From positions 1 through 50,804 of the forward strand of contig NZ_JARWPM010000348.1 of NCBI RefSeq assembly GCF_029869215.1: a stretch of DNA of 50,804 nucleotides, read 5' to 3'. Shown here one piece after another: positions 12,001 through 24,000 of this stretch. Numbering within the stretch: position 1 is the first letter of the stretch; every line of letters begins with the position of its first letter. Source of the DNA: Nocardia carnea (GTDB taxonomy: Bacteria; Actinomycetota; Actinomycetes; Mycobacteriales; Mycobacteriaceae). The notes beneath the pieces were generated by a model. It was not told the DNA's origin, did no database searches, and saw only the letters and a list, made by a program, of their open reading frames with translations. A program made the translations under genes and the position numbers.

Positions 12001-15000
12001 CAAAGGACGTGGCGAATGCTTCGCTTATCCGGAGCACACCCTCGGCGGTCACGCAGTCCTCGCCGAAGTGCTGGGTCATCCACGCTGCGATGGCCCCGCT
12101 TTCATGAGGGGTCCCCGACCGGACACACTGGCGAATCAGGGCGGACTGTGCGATCGGGAGCGCCCGCCCGTCGATGGACGCCAGTGCGGCAACCCGGCCC
12201 AGAGCTCGGTACAGCGCCTCGGCACGCGAGCGATCATCGGGCATCGCACGCAGTACATCACGATTGGCCGCGAGCGCCATCCCACCGCTGTCGGTCCGGT
12301 ACACCCAGAAGGGGTCATCCGGGTTGATCGGCTCATTCTCTTCGAGTCTCCGAAGGAAGAAGCCGGCGTAATCGGTGAGGCCGAATTCGGTGATATCGAT
12401 CCAGCGATGCCGGTCGATGGTGCCCCCGAACACCTCCAGCAGTTGCGCCATCAGGGAGCGGTTCTCGGTCTCACGTTGCCGGCACAATTCGGGATCGTCG
12501 ATTGCTTCGGGCTGGCTCCAGATCTTCACACCGTGCGCAGCGGCCTTTTCCGCCTCCCGCAACAACACCACATTCGCCTCTGGGTCCCCAGGAAGCTGCT
12601 CCACGTCCGCAAGCCCCTCGCGAATTTCCTCTACGGACGCTTCGAGAAGTTCCGCCAGTTCCTGCCGGTCGGCCGTCACAGGAAGACCACCGCAAAGCAA
12701 GGCCGTAATGCCTTGGGGCTCGATCCGCTTCGCCCCAGGAATCCACGGTGCGACGGCATCATCATCCCCGCGCACCACCCACGTCGAGCGCGCCTGGTAA
12801 TCGGCCGCGCACCAGATTGTTTCAGGCCATGGGGCTTCGGCCACCAGATGCGGAGCCTGGTAGACCAGCGATTCGACCTTCTCCGGCATGTCTTCTCGAC
12901 CAGCGGCAGCGGCGAGCGTCCCGGCGCCCCGACCGTACCCGACCACATGGAACTGCGCAGATGAGTCTCCGCGGCACTGTTCGGATTCGGCGACCATCGA
13001 CGTGAGCAGCTCGTTCAGACCCGCACCATCGGGGCCGAACTCTTCGTAACCGACCGCGATGACCAGCGCCGCCGAGTGCGGCTGGGAGCCTTGGATCACA
13101 ATGTCCTCATAGGTGGCGCGAGCGGCCGCCACCAAATCCAGACATTTGTCAAACTCACCGTCCCCGACCAGCACTCCGACGGTATCGGCGTCGAATTCTC
13201 CCAGCACGAAGACCGCACGACCGCTGTGGGGATCCACTGAGTGCACCCGGAGCCGCGGCCGGCCAGGCAATGCATCCGACCAAGCATCACTTTCGTCCCG
13301 GATCTCGCGCAGGCGAGTGTACTGTTCGGGTTGTATCCGCGAGCGTGGGTCTGTGTCCGAATGCGCGTTCGGGCCGAACCAGTACTTCCTGTTCAGTTCG
13401 TCACGTACCGGTATCGGCAGGCCGGCGACTTCACGCAGGTCCATGGTGTCCACCAGCTGGGCACGAGCGGCATCCGACAGTGAATCCCACATCTGCCTGA
13501 GTTCGGACATCCGGGTGGGTAGGAGCGCTGCCCCGAGCCGCGCGTCCTCCCGCCATGGCGCGGAGAGGCGCAGCCATTTGCTCATGTTCCGGATCTTGTC
13601 CATGACAACCGCATCGCGCTGCCTCTCCTCGGCACGACGCTGTTCCGCCGCAGCCTGCGCCCACACCTCGGACGGTTTATCGATTTCTCCACCGGTCGGA
13701 GGGTTGCCTCCCTCGTTCCCGGTGAACAGTGCCGAGACGCTGGATTCGGTTTCGGGAGATTCCATCCTGATGGACAGGTGACGTTCGCTTGGTCCAGCCA
13801 CCTGCATGGTCGAAACCAGGTGAGTTATACCGTAATTGTGGGCCGACTCCGCCGAGTGCAGTGCCCACCGGTGCGCGACCAGCGGGTCAGTGCAGTCCCA
13901 ATTGTGGGTCAACAAACCCGGCAAGAAGGCATTCGCCAGAGAGAAAGCACTAGCGAGTTCCTCGGTGGACGCGTCACCGCCGCGCACATCTGTACTCCAC
14001 ACCCGGCTGCCGGCACCGCTGGAGATGCGCAGTGATGCAGTCAAACCGGATTCATAGACGATCTCGACAACGAGCGCGTCGCCCTCGATACGAGACTCAT
14101 ATGTACCGGCGCCCAGTCCCGACATCCCACGTGTCCATTGGAAGACCTCGTCCTCCACGTCGCGCCAGGAATCAGGCGAAGAACCGAGCAGCGACACCGA
14201 TTCGAAGTCATCCGCGGCTACGGCCGCCAACGATCGCGACCGCGAAGCACCCGATGCCGCGGTGTAGAGACGGACCCCATCCGCAGTGTCATGAGCGCCG
14301 AAAAGGGGTCCGCCTTCGTGTTCACGCTCGATTGCCGGTTCGGAGCCACCGCCGTTCGAGGGATCCGTTCCTGCTTCACCCGCACGACCGTCATCGTCGT
14401 GGGAATCAAAGGAGTTGTCAGGCAACGCTGCGGCGCTCGCCTTCTGTGTGCCCCTGGGACCTCCCTCCCCGGACACACCCGCCGGACGCGCACCCTCAGC
14501 ACCACTCCCGAATTGGTGCAACACTTCGCCGTCGGGGCCCTCGAAATGGAAGCCCTCCGGTTGGAAAACCCGGGCGCCCCGCGGAGCAGACTTGACTGCG
14601 TCCGCCTGATCGTCCGCTGCATCGGTTCCGGAGCCGGGGTCATCCTCCCCTGCCGTGCTGCGCGGAGCGTGCCGATCCGGTGGCGATTCGACGGCGGGGC
14701 CGGCTTTATCCGCGGATCGGCTCCCGGACTGGAGTGCTGCCGGTTCGAAGCCATCCCCGAGTTCCGCCGCCGTCACCTTCTGGAAGGTCGACTCCTCGAG
14801 CACACCTGTGTGGCTTTCCGGCGCGGACGCCGCCTCGACGGCGGGCTCGGCGTGCTCGGTCTCGAGGGTTTCCAGGCAGGTGGCTGCCTCGCGGAGGGCG
14901 GGGAGGGACAGCAGCTGGTCGGTATCCCAGATGATGCCGGCGTCGAGCTGGTCCGGGTTCAGGTGGCCGCGGCCGACGAGATATGCGACCTTGTCGCCGC

Positions 15001-18000
15001 GGCGGGTGGTCGCCGTCCACCGCTCGGTGCGCAGCTCCTCCTGTTCCACCGCCAGATGGCTGCGTGCGACCAGCAACGCACCGATCTCGGCCTCGCGATC
15101 GAGGGTGCTCTGCGCGTCGTGAGCTGCGGGATCGGGCGGCTCGTCGCCGGATCCGGTGGCCGGATCGCCGGCGGTGGTACGGGCGGTGGTGAGCTGGGCA
15201 TCGATATGTTCGAGTTCGGCTTCGACCTCCGCCAGGTGGGCGTCTATCCGTTCGAGCGTGCCGTCCAATACCGCGATCTCATTCGCGGCTTTCCCTTCCG
15301 GCGAGCCCGGCACCTTGCGGAGAATCTGGGCCACCAACGCGTTGTGTATCGCGCGCGCAGTCGATAGTGCTCCGGGAGCCGGGCGATCGTTTTCGCCAGG
15401 ACCGGCCGGTGGTTTCTCGGATACCCAGCCACCGTTGTGGAACCAGGTGACGGTGACCTCGCCGTCGGCATCGACAGTGTGTTGTTCGACGAGTACCTCG
15501 GCGAACTGCAATGCTCGCAGCTCACCCGGTTCGAGGGGTGGTGAGCTGGTGGCACTGGTGACGATCACCAGTCCCTCGCCGGTCACCCGGCCCCACGAAC
15601 CGACCGGGGTTCCGTCGATCCGGTCGAATTCGGCGCGGACCGCGTCTGCCCAGCGCTGTTCGTATGCTTCGCAGTGTGCGTCGTATTGCTCGACCAGCAG
15701 CTCCAGCTCGAGCCACAGCCATTGCGTGCGGTCGGCGTTCTCCAGCGCCCTCCGGGCGGCGGATGCTGCGGATTCATTCGTGCCGATTTCCACACCCAGC
15801 GCCTGCAACAGTGTGGTGAAGCGGTCGGTGAACGTGTAGGAATCGAGTGGCTGCCGGTCGGATTCGGGCACCGGATCGATTCGGGATCGTGCGGAAACCC
15901 CGAAGGACTCCACCTCGGCCACACCGTTTTCGAGGATCCGGACCCGCTCGATCTCCGATGCCGGGTCCGCACCCCGCACCGCGTCCGCCGCAGCGATCGC
16001 GTTCTCGGAAGCCTGGCGAATCGGCTCGTACTCGGCCTTCGTACGATGCGGTTTCCGCTCCGCAGTGGACAACTCGATAGCGCCGCGCAGCCGGGTGCCG
16101 GTCGTACGAGCCGCGCCGGCCAGGTCCGCCGTACTCAGGTCGGCCTCCGCACACAGGGCGCGCAGCGGCATCAGCCGGGAAATGGAGTGCGCCAGCGCTT
16201 CGGGTTCGCTGGTTCCGAGCAGATCCCCGAGTTCGGAACGAGGCCTGCTGAGCCGGTCGTACTCGGACTGCAGGCCCTCCAGTGCTTCGCGCAACCTGGC
16301 GCGTTCGGCATTACGGCGCTCCGTTTCGGCAGCGGCCTGTCGCCTCGCGGCCTCGCGGTCTCCTCCGCGCCGCAATCGCACCGGCCCCAGCCCGTCCAGC
16401 CCGGCCAGCCGTGATTCGACCACGTCCAGTTCGGCCCGCACCTGCTCGAGGCGACCGGGGTCGTTATCGGCATCCGTCAGACCGGCCACCAGACCCACCG
16501 CCGGGCCGACGGTCTCGGCACTCCTATCGAGCTCGTGGCCGACGAGGGCCTCGGCCACAACGCGGACTGCGTATTTGTGTTGCAGATGTGCCCCGGTCGT
16601 CTCCGGATCCGGCGCGATTTCGGGGCGCCCGCGCTCCCACCGGCCCTTGTTCCACCGTTCGAAGATCGGCGTACCGTCTTCGTCGCTGCCGACACGCCAC
16701 TGTTCGATCGGCACCCCGCGGTCGGACACAGCCTGTTGGACGTCGGCAGCCAGTACCGGATCGTCCGCTCCCGCCGGTGCGATGATCACCAGCTTCCCGC
16801 CACACACCCGCGCCCACGGCCCGGCCGGAGTGCCGCCGATCCGGTCCAGTTCCGCCTGCCGCGCCAGATCCGGGTTCGCACGCCACTGCGCCTGGGCCAG
16901 TCGCGCGCCTTCCAGCTGCAATTCGAAACACGGGAGCGCGCTCTCGGCCCGCTGGTATCGCTCGAGCTCGGCCGACGCGTCGGTGTTCTCGGCCGGTTCG
17001 CCGCCCGTGCTGCCCGGGAATACCTCGGAGAACTGTGCCAGCAGCACGGCGCGATCCTCGAGAAGCAGGTCGGCGCCAGTGATCTGCGCGCGAATCTGCT
17101 CGATGGTTTTGTCGGCTGCCGCGCACGCCTGTTCCACGAGTTCGGCACGCCGGTCGCCGATATCGCGCAGGGCGCGCAGGGAAGCCAGCCGGCCGGCGTC
17201 CCACACGGTCGGGTTGCCGTCCTGATCCTGGTGCAGCAAACCCTGGTCGGCGAGGAGTTCTACCAGATCGTCGCGACGGGTACCGGCCAGCAGGCTCGCG
17301 GTGGTCGCTTCGGTGTGTTCGATCCGGCGCGTCCGAATCTCCGCTTCCAGCCGCTGGACGGTTGCGCTGAGCTCGTCGAGCCGAGCCCTGTCGAAGTCCG
17401 TGACTTCCTGCTGGGCCCGGAGAGTCGCGGCCAGCACGTCCCGTTCGATTTCTGTCCTACGGTGCTGCGTCGCAAGCTCGTCGAGGTCTTTCTCGGCGCG
17501 CTTGCTCCGCTCGTTCAGTGCCGCTATGTCGGTGCCGAGCTGGACTATTTCGTCTGCGGCGGAAGGGACGGAAAGTGCCGTGTGCAGCGCTTCCTCTGTG
17601 TGTTCCGCACCCAGGATCCGGTCGGCCAGGGCCCGGTGGATCGCGTCCACAGCCGAGTGCTGCGACGCGAGGTGCGCGGCCGGGGTGTGAACAACGGCCG
17701 GTCTCCCGGTGATCGGCTGTGTCGTCGCAGCCCAGCCGCCATTGCGGAACTGTGTCACCGTTACCTTGCCGTCGGCTGCCACGGTGTGGAGTTCTACGGG
17801 TATCTTCGCCTGCTCGAGGGCTCGCAGGTCGTCCGGTTCCAGCGCCGGGAGCGCGGCCTCGGCGGTGACAATGATCAGCCCGCCGTCCACCGCTCGGCCC
17901 CACGAACCGATCGGCACACCGTCCAGCTGCTCGAAATGGTTATGTGCGGCCGCCGCGCACTTCCCGGGCAGTTGCGCGACAGCCCCTGCGTAGGCGCTGG

Positions 18001-21000
18001 AGGCCTGCGACAGAGCGCGCCACCCGGGATCCTCGAGATCCATCGCGGGGCTTTCGAGCGCGCCATCTGCTTGTTCGGCAAGTTCGGCCGCCGTCAGTCC
18101 GACGGGCACGTCGATGCCGACGCCCGCGAGGCCGGCACGAAGCTGTTCGGCGAATGTCGCGGCATCCGGCAATGCAGGCGCGGCGGCGTAATGGCCGGCC
18201 CGGGAGTACGCGGCGGCACCGAATTCCGTGAGCTGGGAATACCCGGTCTCGAGGATGCCCAGCCGTTCGATATCCGCCGGTGTTCCGATCTCGGGGACCG
18301 CGTTCGCCGCGTCGATTGCCGTGACCATGGTCTTGTGGATGGGCCGGTATTCCCCGGCAGTCCGGTGCGTCTGTTGCTCGGTGGTGTACCGGTGGATCCG
18401 GCGGCGCAGGCTCGCACTGTGTTCGCGGGCCGCGGTGGCCACCGCGGCCGGTCCGCGACCCGCCGCTCGGCACAGCGATTGCAGCGCCGCCAGCCGCGGC
18501 AGCCGGTCCGCCAGCTGCGCTGTGCTGAGTCCCAGGTGTCCGGCGAGCTCGGCGCTGCGGGCAGGGAGGTCCGAGCGCTGCTGTGCCAAGTGCTCCTGTT
18601 CGGTGCCGAGCCGTTTGCGCTCGGCGGTCAACCGCTCGCGTTCGGTCCGGCGCCGGGCGCTTTCCGCGGCGGCCGCCTCGGCGGCCACACGCCTGGTTTT
18701 CCGGTTCCCAGCGCTCGGCACCTGGACCGGAGCCTGGTTGTCGAACGCGGTCAATTCACGGTCGACCCGTTCGATTTCCGCTTCGAGTCGCGCGAGTTCG
18801 GTGTCGAGCGTGTCGAGCCGTTCCGGATCGAGGTCGGAGTCCGAGAGATCGGCCAGGGCGCTTATCGCAAGCCCCGCGGCCGATCCGATGATGCCGAATT
18901 CCTGTTCGAGCAGCGTTTCCGCAACCACCCCGGCGGCGTACTCCTGCCACAGCCGCGCCGCCATGGTGTCCGGCGTGGTGGTGGCAGGGGCAGGGGTGGT
19001 GCCGTCCGCTACCCACCGGGTGCCGTCCCACCGTTCGAACACTGGGGAACCAGCGTCGTCGACGCCGGCTCTCCACTGTTCGACGGCGATTCCTTTGGCA
19101 CCGAGGGTTTCGAGGACATCGGGGTCGACTATGGGATCCACCGCGCCGACGGGTGCGATGATCACCAGTTTTCCGTCACTCACCCGCGCCCAGGGCCCCG
19201 CCGCGGTGCCCGGGAAAGGTGCCAGAGCGGTGAGGCACGCCGACTCGGCTTGCGCGGCGCGGGTGTCCTGGGCGTGCTCCTTATCGGACGTGTCCGCGGC
19301 CACGGTGACAACCTGGCCGTTGGGCGGTGCCCATTCCCTGGTCGCCTCGGTGCTCTCCGACGCGCCGAGATGCGGAAGCTCGCCGGGGCCGAGCCCACTC
19401 AGCTGCCATCGCACGGCAGGCTCCCCGGCACCGTCGGCGAACGACATGGTCATCGATACGGTCAAACCGTGCTCGTCGAGGTGGCCGACCGACGGTTGCA
19501 GAGCCTCCGTGATATCGGCGCCCAGTGCATCCGCCTGCTCGATCAGAATGCCCAGCTGTTCCTGAGCGCCGGGTCGCACATCCCATTCCGCGGTGAGGCC
19601 GGCATCGGTGGCCGTGATCGTGCAGCCTGCCTGTTCACCGGCAGGCACCCGCAACCTCACCGCACCGTCGAGTGCGCGCCCGATCGCGACACCGGGGGCG
19701 CCATGCTCCAAGGCGATCCGCGCCGCCTCCGCGAGCTGACCGGCAAGAGACTCGGGCAACGCACCGGAAGCTTCGAGCGCGTGGGCGATCTCGACCTCGT
19801 CCGTGGCGATGAATAGTTCGCCGTCCCATAGGCCCGGTGTATTCACGCCGTAGTCGCTCAGGCCGGAACCGTCACCGGCCGGGTCCTGTTCACTGGGAGG
19901 TGCAGACGTCGCGGCGGTGGGTGCGGTGCCGACAGAGTCCGCGGAACTCGCCGTCCTCTCGGTGCCGGTGACGTTCTTCCGCGGAGGTTCTGCACGCCCG
20001 TCGATCTCCCGCAGGACCTCGCTCATCTCACGCATGGCACGCAGGTAGATGAGCTCGTCCGGCACCGGCTGATCGGGCTCGACGAGCTCCTGCGCATCGG
20101 CAAGGGCAGCCAGTACGGCCTCATCGATATCGTCACTGCCGCGGTCGATATCGATCGTGTGCGCGGCCAGAACGCCGCGCAGTGTGCGCAGGGTCTGCGC
20201 GGGTTCGACGTCACTGTCGTCGCCGGTGCCGTCCGGATGCTCGGTGAACCATTTGCCGTCGCTCCAGTACGCGACGGCTGGATCCCCGGCACCGGTTACA
20301 CACCGCCGCTCGACCACCACCCCGGCCTGCTCGAGGGCATCGAGCAGCTCAGGGTCCCGCAGCCACATCACGGTGGTGTCGGTGGTGACGACGACCAGTC
20401 GATTGCCCACGATATGGCCCCAGATGCCGAGTGGCAGGCCGTCGAGACCCGCGTATTCGGCCCGGACGGATTCCGCCCGATGTTCGCGTTGCTCCGGGGT
20501 CGCCGTGATATCGGGCGCCAAGAGGGATTCCAGCCCGCGCAGGCCCTCACTCAGAGTGTGCAGGATGCGCAGGTCGGTGTCGATGGCGGTGTCCGGCACC
20601 GCATTTGCTGCGGTCGCTACGGCGCGGAGGAGGGCGGCAATCCGGCGGTGGTCTGTGGCGCCGGCGAGATCCTTCAGCCGGGCCGCCACGTTGTCCTGTC
20701 GGGTGGCGATATCGGCCGCAATCTCCTCGAGGGTACGAGGCGCCGAATCGAGCAATTCGCAGGCGGCCTGCAACTGCGCGAGCCGCCTGGGTGGGATATC
20801 CGATTCGACGGACCGTTGCTGAATCCGCTGGATCTCGATCAGCCGGGCCTTCTCGGCATATTCCGCGGTCTGCTGGGCCGTTTCGGGGATCAGGTTCCGC
20901 AGTTCCCTGTCGAGCCGCTCGATCTCCTGTGCCACTGCCACCCTCTCGGCACGGGCGGCAACGACTCGACGCAACTCCGCGGCAGCGTCGGCGTCCCCGA

Positions 21001-24000
21001 TCGCATCTGCCGCAGGCGAACCCAGCCGGATGCCGCGGCCCTGCGCGGTGAGAATCGGCGTCAGGACTTCGCTCAGTGCACGCAACCGGCATTCATATCG
21101 GAGGTCCGCGACCTCGTCACCGGGTTTCCGGATCTCCTCGGCCACCGGTTGCCCCGTGATCCATTCGAGTTTCTCGGTGTCCCAGCGCTCCAGCTTCCGA
21201 TCGACGGTAGGTCGCCACACCTCCACCTCGACGCCCTTCGCCGCCAGTGCCTGACGGACCCACACATCCAAGACCGGATCGTCGGCTTCCGGCGGCAACA
21301 CCAGAATCAGTCGGCCATCGACGATCCGGCCCCAGGTGCCGATCGGCGTACCGCCGAGCTGTTGCAGTGCCGTACGAGCGGCGGCACCGAATGCCGAATC
21401 CCCTGTGCCGTTCCCGGCCCGCGCCCCGAGAAACCGAACCGGTTCAGGTCGCTGGACCCCGGGCGCCGCCTCATCCGGTTTCCCTTCGGCCGACGCAGGC
21501 GCGGTAGCTCCCTCGCGCTCGCCGTGCGACACGGGTGCGGTGGCCCCGTCATCATCGTGGAGACCCGGCGGCGACATCGACTCCGGGTCATCCGATGGCT
21601 CGTCCGCCAAACCGTCCTCGGAGGAGGCACTGGCCGCGAGCGCGTAATCGCGGCGCTTATCACGGTGCTTGTGATGGGCCTTGAACCAGCGTTCCAGAAA
21701 TTCTGTACGGGGACCATCTTTTATGCCGGGAAGCGGCGCGCCGGATGCATCGGGCAGGGACACGATCTCAAAGGACAACCGGTTGGGCAACTGCGTGCCG
21801 GTTGCACGGCTCATGTGCGAGGAGGACGCGACCTCGAGCACAGCGGCGGGGGCTGTGTAGGGTTCGGGTATTTCGCCTCGGGAGAGGACATCGATCCGCA
21901 GCGAGACGGTTCGGTCCATCAAGTCATGCGATTCCTCGATCTTCCTCTCGATCTTGATTTCGAACTGGCCATCGGACCGCGCCTCCGCTTCGCGAACAGC
22001 GGCAAGCACCGCTCGCACCACCTGGTTCCGCTGTTTGTGTGGCCATTGCTCCGTGGCCGCACGCACCTTTTCGATCGCAGCCAGGAGCTCGCCGCGCTCT
22101 TTATCGGAGCGGATCTCCAACGTCAAAAGCTGCTCGGTGATGGTATTTCCCCGGGCGATCCGGCCGAGATCGTCCGCTGATACTCCGACTACCCCGGCCG
22201 GCGAAACCGGCCCGCTGCCGGCCACCGCGTACACCTCGACACCGCACCAGGGCAACCAGCCGAAGACCTTCCTGTCGATGTCCCAGATATCGGCGAACGC
22301 GTCGCCGGTGTGGATCACCGCGTGCATCGACCGCGCCGTCACGGGGTCGATCCCGTTCCGAACTGCCGCCATAGCCGCGGGATCCGTCGCGACGACGGTG
22401 ATGCGCGCCCCGGGAGCCGATGCCGCCGCCTCGGCGACCGCCTTCCGGACACCGTCGGGAGAGTTGTCGCCCGGCCGGATCACCGCGGCCCGGGTCGCGC
22501 CCGCCGATTCGAGCTGTTCCCACACCCGGACCTCGCCGGCAACCGGGCCGGATGGCTCCGTGCCCGTGGGCCGGTCGCCTACGTACACCACGACGGCGTC
22601 CGCATTCGCCAGGTCACCGGCCACCACGATCGGCCCCTCGGACGCAGACTGCACGGGGTCGGCCGCGACCGGCGCACCGTTCACCGAACCCGGGCCGGAA
22701 CGCGCCGCCTGCCGGAGGTCGGCGGATTCGCTGTCCGCCTCGGAATGTGCAGCGGTCCCGTCCACCGGCGCGGCAGCGGCCTGTGGCCCTGTCCCGTCGC
22801 TCGCGGTGGCCGGCACTTTCGTGGCTGCCGGGCGAGCCGCTCCGCCGGCGTACATCTCGATGCAGCGGAGGCGGTCGATTTCCGCCTCCGGTTTGGGCGC
22901 ATGCCGGGTCAGAAGACCCAGGTCGTTGCGCAGGCCGGCACGTACCGCCGAGGTCCGGGCTTCGCCGAACAAGCGGTCGATGAGTTCGTCGGCCCTGGCG
23001 GCTGCCATGGTGCCCAGCTGGACACGCTGTCCGCCGAGTTCATGGAAGCGCGTGGTCGCCGCGGCTCGGACCTCGTCCGAACCAGCGCACTCGCGGATCG
23101 TATTCAGGGTGGCACGCGTACGCCGGAGTCTCAGGTCGATAGCCGCGAGCGTGGCACTGTACGGGCCGGCGGGAATCGGGGCGGGGCTGGCAACACGCGG
23201 TGGCCTGGTCATCCAGGCCGCACCGTTCCAGTACGCGACGGTTACGGTGCCGTCGGTTGCGACTGTGCGGCGCTCGACCAGCACTCCCGCCACGTCCAGG
23301 CCGGTAAGGACAGTCGGGTCGGCGAGCGGATTGTCCTCCCCGGCAGACTGCACGATCAGCAGCCGATCGCCGTCCGCTACACCCCACGGCCCGACGGCCG
23401 AGCCCCCCGCGTGGGCCCGTTGCGCCCGGGCGGCGACTGCCAGCCGGCGTCGTTCGTCAGCTGTAGTTGCCGGTGGTTCCGGTTCGGCGGGAACCTCGGT
23501 GCCGAAGGCGTTCTCGAGCCCGGCCAGGGCCAGTTCGAGCTGCCTCGACTCGCTCAGCGCGGACAGGACATCATTTCCGGGATCAGTGGCCGGCGCCGGG
23601 GCGGAGGTCGGCAACAATGCGGCCGCCAACTTCGCACCGTTCGGATAGGCACGGATCCGTTCCAGAAGTTCATCGGTCTTCCTTATCGCGGCGCCGCGAA
23701 TCGTGTCGTCGCTACCGAGCTCGATGGCCGTCATCAGGGCGGAGGTCTGCTTGTACAGCGCCTCGAGATTCGACCCGGCCGGGTACGCGCTGAGCCGCTG
23801 GACAAGCTCGCCGGACTTTGCTGTCGCGGCAGCACGAATCTCGTCGTCGCTGCGAATCTCGACGGCAGCCAAGGCGTCCGCGGCGCGCTGCTTCCCGGGC
23901 TCAGCGGGGTGGGCACGGAGGATCGGAACCAGCTCCCCCCGCACAACCCCCACGGTGTATTCCTGGGCCAAGGCGTCCTGCTCCGGTGGCCACCGACGCT

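Noticed and set aside
16535..19816. Open plus-strand frame of over 1,000 codons opposite the giant gene
   Set aside because: It is exactly codon-aligned with the minus gene, so it is open only because the coding strand avoids the complementary codons in GC-rich sequence; its translation shows no domain and is very rich in Arg and Gly.
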